From Planctomycetaceae bacterium (GTDB taxonomy: Bacteria; Planctomycetota; Planctomycetia; Pirellulales; UBA1268): a stretch of DNA of 10,297 nucleotides. The translations under genes and the position numbers were made by a program. Shown piece by piece: positions 1-6,388 of this stretch. Each line of letters begins with the position of its first letter. The stretch's first letter is position 1. The stretch is from positions 1 through 10,297 of the forward strand of contig CANHYS010000035.1 of assembly GCA_947464585.1 (NCBI GenBank), read 5' to 3'. The notes below the pieces were generated by a model. That model ran no database searches. It worked only from the letters and a program-made list of their open reading frames with translations, and was not told the DNA's origin.

Positions 1-47
1 AGTCTGACCAAGCGGGATAGGCCCTCGCGCACCGCGATCCGGCTCAT
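1..47 (-). CDS. Possible 5' end of a minus-strand gene running off the window
   Basis: On the minus strand an ATG at 45-47 opens 15 codons without a stop to the window edge, beginning MSRIAVREGLSRLVR. It lies 162 nt downstream of the HlyD adaptor gene on the same strand and could be the next gene of that exporter operon. The basic, amphipathic start would suit a cytoplasmic N-terminus, but the peptide is too short to assign to a family. A GTG directly upstream (48-50) is an alternative start, and I see no convincing Shine-Dalgarno sequence. It could equally be a chance open stretch in GC-rich DNA. Confidence 0.3.
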   Translation of the reverse strand, partial: MSRIAVREGLSRLVR

Positions 48-83
48 CACGACGGCGGCGGTTCGGGGCCTGTTTTTTGCCAT

Positions 84-108
84 GGCTGGGGCGGGGAATG
101 TCCCAGCC
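84..108. other. Inverted repeat downstream of the adaptor gene
   Basis: GGCTGGG (84-90) and CCCAGCC (102-108) form a perfect 7-bp stem with an 11-nt loop in the 162-nt gap between the adaptor gene and the possible gene at the left edge. For minus-strand transcripts leaving the adaptor gene the stem is followed by an A-run (the T-run at 72-77 read from the other strand), not a U-run, so it is not a canonical intrinsic terminator. It might still act as a transcript 3'-end structure. Apart from this the gap shows only GC-rich simple sequence. Confidence 0.35.
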
Positions 109-170
109 GGCCAGCACCGGGGCAAGACGGGTTTGCCACCGATGCCGCCACGAACGATTCAGGCCCGGGC

Positions 171-243
171 CGATCCATCCCCCCCGGCTTTCCTCCGCCC
201 CTGCCCCGCTTACGCCCCCGGGGCGGCTGGCGATCCATCCCCC
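171..243. repeat. Short direct repeat (13 nt, twice) at the adaptor gene end
   Basis: The 13-mer CGATCCATCCCCC occurs at 171-183 and again at 231-243, 60 nt apart. The second copy lies inside the last codons of the adaptor gene and the first lies just past its stop. This points to a small local duplication at the gene's 3' end. No function is evident. Confidence 0.5.
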
Positions 244-1391
244 TGGGCGGGCGGTGGCCCCGCATCAATGAAGACCTCCACCTGTTGCCCGACGAAAAGG
301 GGAGGCAGGCCGTCGGGATCGAATTCATAGATCACCTGCAGCACCCGCGTGTCGACCCGCTCGGTGTTGTCACCGGTGAGCGACTTCTTCGGGATGACAA
401 ACGGCTCCACGCGAACAAACTTCAGCGGATACCGCACTTGCAGATTGCCGCGTGGCACCGCCGTGGCGGGCACATCGCTGCGAAACCGTGGGATGTCGTA
501 CTCGTCGATGTCAACCCGCACATGCAGCGTCTCGATGTTGCCAAGGATGATCAGCGGCTGGTTCGGCGGCGTGCCGACGTACTCGCCCGGTCGAACCTTC
601 ACCTGGAGCACCTCCCCTGCCACAAGCGCTCGTACGACCAGTCGATCCAGTTCGATCTCGGCTTTGGCCACGTCTGCCTCGGCCTTTGTGATCGCCTCTC
701 GCGCCACATCGCGATCATATTGCCACGAACCGGCCCGCAGCAGATCGAGGTCGGCCTGCGACTTGTCGAGCTTGGCCTGCGCGGTGGCCAGAGCCTCACG
801 CCGCGCGATCAGCTCCTGCTCGGTGGTGACCTTGCGGGCGAAGGTATCCTCCGCACGTTTGAGCGCATCGGCCTCGCGGATCACCGCTGCCCTGGCCTCG
901 TTGACCTGGGCGACGATGACCGGGATCTTCTCCTTGCGGGGCTCGGCCTCGAGCCGGATCAGTTCGCTCTTCGACTGCGAGACCATCGCCCGCTTCACAG
1001 TCAGCTCGCCCTGCAGCTGCCGGTCGTCGAGCCGGAAGAGCGGCTGGCCCGCCTTCACCTCGTCGCCCACCTTCACGAGCACCTGCACTACGACGCCGGG
1101 CGTGGCGGAGCCGACGGAGATGTTCTCTGTCTGGGCCTCGACGATGCCGGCAGCCGCGAGCGTGGCGGCATAGGGGCTGCGGGCCGGCATGATCGGCGGC
1201 GGCGGGTTGCGGGTGACGGGCTTGGTCTTGGCGACATACCAGAGAGCGAAGCCGAGCATCGCCATGGCCACGAGCGGCAGCAGATATTGCGTGAGGATGT
1301 CGGCGATCGTCCGCCGCCGCTCGGTCCTCCGCCGTGGCGGGGCCTCTGAAGCTTCGGGTGATCTCGCGACGTCGCTGTCGATGGTGGCCAT
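210..1391 (-). CDS. HlyD/DevB-type periplasmic adaptor (membrane fusion protein) of an ABC exporter
   Basis: This 393-residue protein has the full architecture of a HlyD-family membrane fusion protein. A short basic cytoplasmic N-terminus (RRRTERRR, about 21-28) precedes one membrane helix (about 33-54). The first half of a lipoyl-like domain follows (about 82-122, TPGVVVQVLVKVGDEVKAGQ), then a long two-helix coiled coil (about 125-250, rich in Ala, Glu, Lys, Arg). The second lipoyl half (about 252-273, VAGEVLQVKVRPGEYVG) and a beta-barrel beginning ILGNIETLHVRVDIDEYDIP (283 onward) complete it. In this family the adaptor bridges an inner-membrane ABC permease to the outer-membrane exit channel. 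The layout most resembles DevB of DevBCA exporters. Its likely partners, a permease and an ATPase, lie about 8 kb away on the same strand (9285-10297). The ATG at 1389-1391 is the first start in frame with a sensible N-terminus; no strong Shine-Dalgarno is seen. The C-terminal tail after about 377 is a Pro/Gly/Ala stretch. The substrate is unknown. Confidence 0.93.
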   Translation of the reverse strand: MATIDSDVARSPEASEAPPRRRTERRRTIADILTQYLLPLVAMAMLGFALWYVAKTKPVTRNPPPPIMPARSPYAATLAAAGIVEAQTENISVGSATPGVVVQVLVKVGDEVKAGQPLFRLDDRQLQGELTVKRAMVSQSKSELIRLEAEPRKEKIPVIVAQVNEARAAVIREADALKRAEDTFARKVTTEQELIARREALATAQAKLDKSQADLDLLRAGSWQYDRDVAREAITKAEADVAKAEIELDRLVVRALVAGEVLQVKVRPGEYVGTPPNQPLIILGNIETLHVRVDIDEYDIPRFRSDVPATAVPRGNLQVRYPLKFVRVEPFVIPKKSLTGDNTERVDTRVLQVIYEFDPDGLPPLFVGQQVEVFIDAGPPPAQGDGSPAAPGA

Positions 1392-1613
1392 ACGGTCATG
1401 CTACGCCACGGCCGTCGGCGGTGTCACTCCCGCCCCGTATGTGGCTGCTCTCTTTCCATTTCTCGCGGCGCATGGAGAGGCCGGGTGTGCATCGCGGCCA
1501 GAGGGAGCGTACCATCGCCCAGACCGACATGCGCATGGCGTACGCCGGCGTCCCCTTCCACAATCCGACGCATATCCATGGCCTTGTCCTCGTCGTCTTT
1601 GAGGCATCGCGTG
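1392..1613. other. Divergent intergenic region between adaptor and cluster
   Basis: These 222 nt separate the minus-strand adaptor gene from the plus-strand nucleotidyltransferase gene and should hold the promoters for both. I cannot pick out convincing -35/-10 boxes or an operator palindrome. The plus-strand reading frame of the nucleotidyltransferase stays open back to an ATG at 1398, but the extra residues are Arg/Ser/Pro-rich and unlike the family, so I treat this stretch as non-coding. Confidence 0.5.
1601..1604 (+). promoter_or_regulatory. Shine-Dalgarno GAGG deciding the nucleotidyltransferase start
   Basis: GAGG at 1601-1604 sits 9 nt before the ATG at 1614 and 6 nt before an in-frame GTG at 1611. 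It favours the start at 1614 (or 1611) over the upstream in-frame ATGs at 1398 and 1578, which lack a comparable site. Confidence 0.5.
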
Positions 1614-2768
1614 ATGCGGCTGCTGGCCTCGCCACCCGACGCCGCCATGGCCGCCGCGAGCGAGATCGCGGCCGCTGGCGAATGGCCCGCGGTGCTGGGA
1701 CTCTGCGAGCGGTGGAAGGTGCTCCCGGCGGTTGCCGCGAGGCTGGCGTCATTCGGCCAATCGCTTCCCCCGACAGAGGCAGACGAACTGCGTCGCGCCA
1801 CGGCGGCCCAGTTCATCCGCACCTCACTCTGCCTACGGGCGGGATCGGAGGCGATGCAACGGCTGCATGCCGCGGGCATCAAGGCGGCTGCGTTTAAGGG
1901 CGGCGCGGTCATCGCGCTGCTGCACACCAACACCCGCGACCGGATGCTGCAAGACGTCGACATCCTGATCCGGGCCGATGACCTTGCCGCCGCACTCACA
2001 ACTCTCGATGCCCACGGCTACCGACGGCACATCGGCACCGGCTCCTTGGCCGACTACATCGCCTTCGTGAAGCATTCGCCGGGGGCTGCCGGCAACCAGG
2101 CAGTCAGCCTGAGCAATCCTGCGGGCAACCACATCGACCTCCACTGGAAGCTGGGCCGCTTCGACACGGAGGCCTTGCTGGGCACTGCACGGCCCGTGCG
2201 GGTGCTCAATGTCGAGACGACGGTGGTTCGCCCCGCCTTTGGCCTGCTGCTCACCGTGCACCATGCGGTGCGAAACGACCTCGTCCCCGACGAGATTGCC
2301 CGCGACATCCTCGACTGCGGCGGCTGGTTCCGCCTACTGGCCACGAATCCTGAAGAGCTTTCCTGCGCCCTCGACTACGCCCGCCGGTGGGGACTCGACG
2401 ACGCCGTTCACGCAGTCTCCATGATCGTGCAGCACTTCGGCGGCGACTCGCCGCTGTCGACCGCCGCGACAGGGAGCACGGCCGCCGCGCTCGCCGACCT
2501 CTATCTCCGGCAGCTCGATTCCGAGCCGATCAATTCCGACCTGCCCTATCTCGCCAGCCCGCGCGCCATCGGGCAGATTCTCTCCGGGGCCTTGTCGGGC
2601 TGGCGTCGCTACGCGGGCCTGATGCGGGAGTTCGAGGCGGCCAACGGCGAGGCCTCACTCACGCTTTCGGAGCGGGTGAAGCGGCTGGCGACGGCCGCCT
2701 GGCAGCTGTCGCCCGCCCAGTGGCGAGAGGTCCGCGCCCTGGCCCGCGCGAAGGACCGGCTGCTGTAG
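1614..2768 (+). CDS. Uncharacterised nucleotidyltransferase family protein (NTP_transf_5-like), catalytic residues intact
   Basis: From the ATG at 1614 this is a 384-residue protein of the uncharacterised nucleotidyltransferase family (Pfam NTP_transf_5, polymerase-beta-like fold). After a helical region (about 1-85) it shows the family core: AAAFKGGAVIALL (91-103, the K-G-G motif), then LQDVDILIR (112-120) carrying the paired catalytic aspartates D114 and D116. The third acidic site follows in NHIDLHWKL (172-180). A helical C-terminal half follows. Family members are expected to transfer a nucleotide or nucleotidyl group, but the acceptor is unknown; homologues often sit beside PqqD-like, HprK-like and glycosyltransferase genes, as here. 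The gene is the first of the plus-strand cluster, 209 nt before the PqqD-kinase gene, so it may have its own transcript or share one. The frame is open back to 1398, giving 456 residues, but the added residues look non-coding. A GTG at 1611 is an equally good start. Confidence 0.87.
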   Translation: MRLLASPPDAAMAAASEIAAAGEWPAVLGLCERWKVLPAVAARLASFGQSLPPTEADELRRATAAQFIRTSLCLRAGSEAMQRLHAAGIKAAAFKGGAVIALLHTNTRDRMLQDVDILIRADDLAAALTTLDAHGYRRHIGTGSLADYIAFVKHSPGAAGNQAVSLSNPAGNHIDLHWKLGRFDTEALLGTARPVRVLNVETTVVRPAFGLLLTVHHAVRNDLVPDEIARDILDCGGWFRLLATNPEELSCALDYARRWGLDDAVHAVSMIVQHFGGDSPLSTAATGSTAAALADLYLRQLDSEPINSDLPYLASPRAIGQILSGALSGWRRYAGLMREFEAANGEASLTLSERVKRLATAAWQLSPAQWREVRALARAKDRLL

Positions 2769-2826
2769 CCAACGCATCGACCGCGACGCCTGCCGCCGGA
2801 ATCGGAACAATCGTTGCAACCAGACG

Positions 2827-2841
2827 CTCCAGTCGCTGGAG
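2827..2841 (+). promoter_or_regulatory. Small hairpin that would mask the ribosome site of the 45-codon ORF
   Basis: CTCCAG (2827-2832) and CTGGAG (2836-2841) form a perfect 6-bp stem around a TCG loop. The 3' arm contains GGAG (2838-2841), which lies 5 nt before the ATG at 2847 and is the only Shine-Dalgarno candidate for that ORF. Folding would hide it. A stem this short could be chance, and the regulatory reading is inference. Confidence 0.3.
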
Positions 2842-2846
2842 AGTCG

Positions 2847-2984
2847 ATGTATAGTCGAGAGGATCGTCGGAGGCAGTGGCATCCTTGCGGGTGCCCAATA
2901 ACTCTTGACCGTGAAGGACTCGGGGGCCACCCGTCGGACACAAGAAAGTCCAGGACCGATCACGTGGAGATGGAACGTTGGTAG
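2847..2984 (+). CDS. Small ORF (45 aa) overlapping the start of the PqqD-kinase gene; unrecognised
   Basis: An ATG at 2847 preceded by GGAGAG (2838-2843) opens a 45-codon frame ending in TAG at 2982-2984, overlapping the TTG start of the next gene by 7 nt. The peptide starts MYSREDRRRQ, contains a Cys-Gly-Cys (14-16) and a central GLGG (24-27), and ends HVEMERW. It is hydrophilic, with no signal peptide or membrane segment. The Shine-Dalgarno site and the overlap with the next start would suit a leader peptide or translational coupling. A precursor peptide for the adjacent PqqD-like domain is also conceivable. The composition is Arg-rich and could arise by chance, so I hold it only as a candidate. 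Confidence 0.25.
   Translation: MYSREDRRRQWHPCGCPITLDREGLGGHPSDTRKSRTDHVEMERW
2966..2969 (+). promoter_or_regulatory. Shine-Dalgarno GGAG deciding a TTG start
   Basis: GGAG at 2966-2969 lies 8 nt before TTG at 2978. In this frame the previous stop is TGA at 2912-2914, and no ATG, GTG or TTG occurs between it and 2978. The PqqD-like domain begins about ten residues after the TTG. The rare TTG start is therefore well supported. Confidence 0.65.
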
Positions 2985-4738
2985 ACGACGCAGTTTCTGG
3001 CCAGTTCTACCGGGTCAATGAGCCCGACGTCATTCACCAGCTCATCGACCGAGAGGTGGTGATCGTCGATCTGCGCAACGGGAGCTACTACAGTCTCTCC
3101 GAGTCGGGCGGCACGGCCTGGCTGGCGTTCGGCTCCGACGGCGCATCGTTCGACGACGTCGCGAGGCTGTTGACGACCCTCTATGCGATTCCGGCCGATG
3201 TGGCTGCCCGCGACCTGCGAGCCTTCATCAACGAGCTGACCACCCGCGATTTGATCGTCGCCTGTCCACCGAGCCGGGGAGCGATAGACGCGGCGCCCCC
3301 GGCAACACCCACAGCCACCTACTCGCCCCCCGCACTGCAGTCATACAACGATCTGCAGGAGCTGTTCCTGCTCGATCCGGTGCACGAAGTCGATGCCGCG
3401 GCGGGATGGCCCCATGCTGCAGCTGGAGGGCCGGCAGTGCCCCCGTCCGCTGCGCCAGCGGGCGCAGCGGCGACCACTGGCGCCTCCCCTGCGGCCACGG
3501 GTGGCGACGTTTTGACCGCGAAGCTCGGGGGCCGCTCGCTCATGGTGAACCGCGACACCGGCGTGTATGCCACCGTCGATGCGGACGGCGGCATCACCGA
3601 GCACCACGACCTCGACACGCTGATGCGACCGTGGATCGAAGCCGATCGCCCGATCCGTCGCGCCGCCACTGCCCAGGGACGGCAGCTCCTGGATCGACTG
3701 GAGCAGTCGTTTCTGAACGATGCCGCCACGGCTGGCGGGCCCGTCAAGCAGTGGTATCGGATCGGCGGCCACGACGTCTGCGTCCGCACCATCCCCGAGC
3801 AGGATGCGCGGCGGCTCCGGCCCGCACTCGGCCATCTGGCGATGCCCGAGGCACCGGCCTCGGCAGCCGGCCTCACCATCAGTGCATGGAGCGGTGCCAC
3901 GCCATCTGCCCCGCCGGTGCTTGCCGATCTGCTGCGACGGCTGCGAACCGACTGGCGATTGGAATGCGGTCCACGGGGCGAGGTCCTCGAACTGCATTCC
4001 GTTGGAATCTCCGCGATCTACAACGCCGGCCCCAACGTGCTCACGGTGGTCGACTTCGACCAAAACCGGGGCTGGCTGCTGAAGCTCGATGACGACGCCT
4101 TCCCCTACTGGGAAGTCGGCTCGCCGTTTCGGTTCCTGCTGCACGAATGGTTCGCCGCACGGGGGCTGCAGTATGTGCATGCCGCCGCGGTCGGCACGGA
4201 AAAGGGCGGCGTGCTCCTGGTGGGCAAGGGTGGCTCCGGCAAGTCGACCACCGCCCTCCTCTGCGCCGCCGCTAGCATGCAGTATGCCGGCGACGACTAC
4301 TGCCTGATCGACCCCGCTCTCGCATGGGCCCACAGCCTCTACAACACCGGCAAGCTCAAGGGATCGGAAGACTACGCCCGACTTCCGGAGCTGAAAGGCC
4401 TCTCCACCAATCCCGACAGCTTTGAACGAGGCGGCGACGGCAAGGGCGTCTATTTTCTCGACACAATCTGGCCCGACTGCGTCGTGGCGGGCATGCCGCT
4501 ACGGGCCATCGTCGTGCCGTGTATCACCGGTCAGGCTGCCACCCGCCTCGAGCCCTGCTCCGCGTTCGACGCGCTGGTAGCGATGCTGCCGAGCACCGTC
4601 GGGCAGCTCCCGGCGGCCACGAACGAAGACTGCGACCGCATGATGGCGCTGGCCGAGAAGCTGCCGGCCTACCTCCTGCACCTCGGCACCGACACCCGCG
4701 GGATTCCGTCGGCGCTCACCACGCTTTTGAACGGGTGA
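2978..4738 (+). CDS. PqqD-like (RRE) domain fused to an HPr-kinase-like domain
   Basis: This 586-residue protein joins two modules usually found as separate proteins. Residues about 10-96 match the PqqD fold (FYRVNEPDVIHQLIDREVVI, then NGSYYSLSESGGTAWLAF), the winged-helix peptide-binding element of many RiPP pathways. A conserved-looking motif LFLLDPVHEVD (129-139), typical of the tail of small PqqD-like proteins, follows. Next comes an Ala/Pro/Gly-rich linker (about 140-178). Residues about 179-586 end in an HprK-like P-loop kinase domain. Its features are YVHAAAV (399-405), Walker A GKGGSGKST (416-424) and AGDDYCLID (437-445) as the acidic strand. HprK-like enzymes phosphorylate protein serines, and homologues in RiPP loci phosphorylate peptides. 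The domain lacks the N-terminal half of classical HprK, as HprK-related kinases do. The gene starts with TTG and ends 10 nt before the glycosyltransferase gene, so it heads a tight five-gene run. The substrate is unknown. Confidence 0.85.
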   Translation: MVDDAVSGQFYRVNEPDVIHQLIDREVVIVDLRNGSYYSLSESGGTAWLAFGSDGASFDDVARLLTTLYAIPADVAARDLRAFINELTTRDLIVACPPSRGAIDAAPPATPTATYSPPALQSYNDLQELFLLDPVHEVDAAAGWPHAAAGGPAVPPSAAPAGAAATTGASPAATGGDVLTAKLGGRSLMVNRDTGVYATVDADGGITEHHDLDTLMRPWIEADRPIRRAATAQGRQLLDRLEQSFLNDAATAGGPVKQWYRIGGHDVCVRTIPEQDARRLRPALGHLAMPEAPASAAGLTISAWSGATPSAPPVLADLLRRLRTDWRLECGPRGEVLELHSVGISAIYNAGPNVLTVVDFDQNRGWLLKLDDDAFPYWEVGSPFRFLLHEWFAARGLQYVHAAAVGTEKGGVLLVGKGGSGKSTTALLCAAASMQYAGDDYCLIDPALAWAHSLYNTGKLKGSEDYARLPELKGLSTNPDSFERGGDGKGVYFLDTIWPDCVVAGMPLRAIVVPCITGQAATRLEPCSAFDALVAMLPSTVGQLPAATNEDCDRMMALAEKLPAYLLHLGTDTRGIPSALTTLLNG

Positions 4739-4748
4739 AAGCTGCCCC

Positions 4749-5450
4749 GTGAACACCTCCGTCAGCGTCGTCATTCCGGCCCACAACGCCGCTCGGTTCA
4801 TCGGGCAGGCCATCGAGAGCGTCTTCCAGCAGCGTGAGACCGCCGCGGACCTCGATCTGGACGTGATCGTGGTGGACAACGCCTCTACCGACGCCACCTG
4901 CGACTGCGTGCAGCGGGACTTCGGCTCGAAGGTGCGGCTCGTGCATGAGCCCAAGCCTGGCGCGGCGTGCGCCCGCAATACCGGCATCGCAGCCGCCACA
5001 GCGCCGCTCATCGCCTTTCTCGACGCCGACGACCTCTGGCTGCCGGGAAAGCTCGCGGACCAGACCGCCGCCCTGACAGCCCAGCCCGACGTGTCGCTCG
5101 TGTTCTGCCACGGGGCGGAGTTCTCCGATCCACAAGCCGCTTTTCCATGCAACGCGGAGTCGCGTCCTTTCATGAGTCCATCTGGTCTGCTCGCCCGCCG
5201 CGACGTGTTTGACGTCGCGGGGCCGCTCCCAGAATTTCGCTGCGGCGAGTTCATCGCTTGGTATGGCTGGGCACAGACGCTCGGGCTCAAGTCGCTCGTC
5301 ATGCCGGGCTCGTTCGTCCGCCGCCGTGTGCACACCGACAACACCACCCGCAACCGTCAGGGCCTCGCCGAATACACACAAGCGATGCATTGGCTGATGG
5401 AACGCCGCCGCGCACATGCCGCTGCCGCCGCCGGAGCCACCGGCCGATGA
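4749..5450 (+). CDS. Family 2 glycosyltransferase (GT-A fold)
   Basis: This 233-residue protein is a GT2 glycosyltransferase, predicted to move a sugar from a nucleotide donor to an unknown acceptor. It shows VSVVIPAHNAARFIGQAIES at the N-terminus (5-24), the nucleotide-binding VVDNASTD (41-48) with D43, and GAACARNTGI (71-80). The metal-binding DXD region is LDADDLW (91-97). The C-terminal RRRVHTDNTTRN matches a stretch seen in GT2 enzymes of similar clusters. No membrane helices are visible, so it should act in the cytoplasm or at the inner face. The GTG start at 4749 is forced, because the first family motif begins four residues later. It follows the kinase gene by 10 nt, and its stop overlaps the next start as ATGA. 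The length is at the short end for the family, and the tail is Ala-rich. Confidence 0.92.
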   Translation: MNTSVSVVIPAHNAARFIGQAIESVFQQRETAADLDLDVIVVDNASTDATCDCVQRDFGSKVRLVHEPKPGAACARNTGIAAATAPLIAFLDADDLWLPGKLADQTAALTAQPDVSLVFCHGAEFSDPQAAFPCNAESRPFMSPSGLLARRDVFDVAGPLPEFRCGEFIAWYGWAQTLGLKSLVMPGSFVRRRVHTDNTTRNRQGLAEYTQAMHWLMERRRAHAAAAAGATGR

Positions 5451-6388
5451 ACGACGCCGCGCTCCTGGTACAGGCGATCCTGGCCCGCTCCGCCGACGCG
5501 GCGGCCGCGGCCTGGCGACAATGGCGCCAAGAGGTTGACGTGCAGAAGCTCTCGTGGTCGGCGCTCCATCTCCTGCCGGTTCTCGGTCACGCTCAGCTTC
5601 AGCCGTGGCTCGCGGGCGATCCCGATGCCGGCATTCTCATGGGCATCGTCCGCCGCGGCTGGGCCGAGGCCCAGTTGCGGCGGCAGGTCCTGCAGGAATG
5701 CACGGCCATGCTCGAAGCCGGCGGCGTGGGGCCTGTGATGGTGGCCGGTCCGTCGGCAGTCTTCCTGCGAAATCAACGGCCGGGCTCCGTGAGGCCGCTG
5801 ACGGCGATCCACCTTGCCGTGCCCAGGCACCAGCAGGCGGCCGCCCGCCAACTCCTCCAGAACTCGGGCTGGCTCCTCGAAGGCACCGCTCCCGAATCGA
5901 AGGCTCTTGACTGGGTGAGCCAGACGAATTTCCTCCGCAACGGGATCCCACTGAAACTTCTCTGGCGCCACCTGCCCGTAGCGCCCTGGCGGGCCCGACG
6001 CTGCGAGGCCGATCTGTTCGCCAATGCCGAGCCCGTCATGCCGGCGGAGCACCTCATGCTCTCGATTCTCACCCCGACACCTGCCGGCGATCCGTTGGTC
6101 CCCTGGCAGGTTGATGCCTCGCTCGTCGTGCTCACAGCCCGGCAGTGGGAGTCTTTCCAGGAACTCGCCACGTGCTACGCGCCGGCGGCGTTCGAACGAC
6201 TGGCGGAACTGCGACAGGCCGGCATGCCGGTGCCGGCCATGCGGCCGCACAGCCGGTGGGCGGGCCGTGTTGAGTCGCTCGTCCACCGAGCGACGCGGAG
6301 CCTGGTGACCACGGCCGGCAGACTCCGATCTCTCGGCATTCCTCGAACATCGCTTCCATCCGCGTCCCCGACAGCCGCGCACCCATGA
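5447..6388 (+). CDS. Degenerate nucleotidyltransferase-fold protein, probable pseudoenzyme
   Basis: This 313-residue protein matches the NTP_transf_5-like family in layout but has lost its catalytic residues. The N-terminal region AAWRQWRQEVDVQKLSWSAL (21-40) followed by HLLPVLGHAQ (41-50) and GIVRRGWAEAQLRRQVLQE (66-84) fits the family. The K-G motif becomes VMVAGPSAV (97-105), with K replaced by A100. The Asp-x-Asp strand becomes RPLTAIHLAVP (116-126), with A120 and H122 where aspartates belong. The third site becomes GIPLKLLWRH (166-175), with no Asp. The frame is intact and overlaps both neighbours by 4 nt (ATGA at each end), with GGAG at 5433-5436 ahead of the ATG, so it looks like a maintained gene. 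It may be a structural or regulatory partner, perhaps of the intact paralogue at 1614-2768. The 5258 in-frame ATG upstream is rejected because it lies inside the glycosyltransferase gene. Confidence 0.72.
   Translation: MNDAALLVQAILARSADAAAAAWRQWRQEVDVQKLSWSALHLLPVLGHAQLQPWLAGDPDAGILMGIVRRGWAEAQLRRQVLQECTAMLEAGGVGPVMVAGPSAVFLRNQRPGSVRPLTAIHLAVPRHQQAAARQLLQNSGWLLEGTAPESKALDWVSQTNFLRNGIPLKLLWRHLPVAPWRARRCEADLFANAEPVMPAEHLMLSILTPTPAGDPLVPWQVDASLVVLTARQWESFQELATCYAPAAFERLAELRQAGMPVPAMRPHSRWAGRVESLVHRATRSLVTTAGRLRSLGIPRTSLPSASPTAAHP

Larger units (their letters stand above)
2769..2977. other. Intergenic region with two hairpins and a small ORF
   Basis: This 209-nt gap lies between the nucleotidyltransferase and the PqqD-kinase gene. 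It holds a 6-bp hairpin at 2827-2841, a second 7-bp hairpin with one G-U pair at 2878-2895 (GGCATCC, loop TTGC, GGGTGCC), and a 45-codon ORF from 2847 described separately. Neither hairpin is followed by a T-run, so I do not call a terminator. TATAGT at 2850-2855 resembles a -10 box but has no matching -35 at the right distance. Confidence 0.5.

Noticed and set aside
84..108. Intrinsic terminator after the adaptor gene
   Set aside because: The inverted repeat is followed by A residues in the direction of adaptor transcription; a terminator needs a U-run.
285..1349. 354-codon plus-strand open frame opposite the adaptor gene
   Set aside because: It is fully antisense to a well-supported HlyD-family gene. 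Long antisense frames are expected in GC-rich coding DNA, and the peptide shows no family motif.
1398..1613. N-terminal extension of the nucleotidyltransferase (in-frame ATGs at 1398 and 1578)
   Set aside because: The extra residues are Arg/Ser/Pro-rich without family similarity, and no Shine-Dalgarno precedes these starts. The family-like sequence and GAGG support 1614.
2814..2855. Sigma-70-like promoter (TTGCAA at 2814 and TATAGT at 2850)
   Set aside because: The boxes are 30 nt apart, far from the 16-18 nt expected, and no better pair is present.
3341..4333. 330-codon minus-strand open frame opposite the PqqD-kinase gene
   Set aside because: It is antisense to a gene with clear PqqD and P-loop motifs, and its own translation has no recognisable domain.
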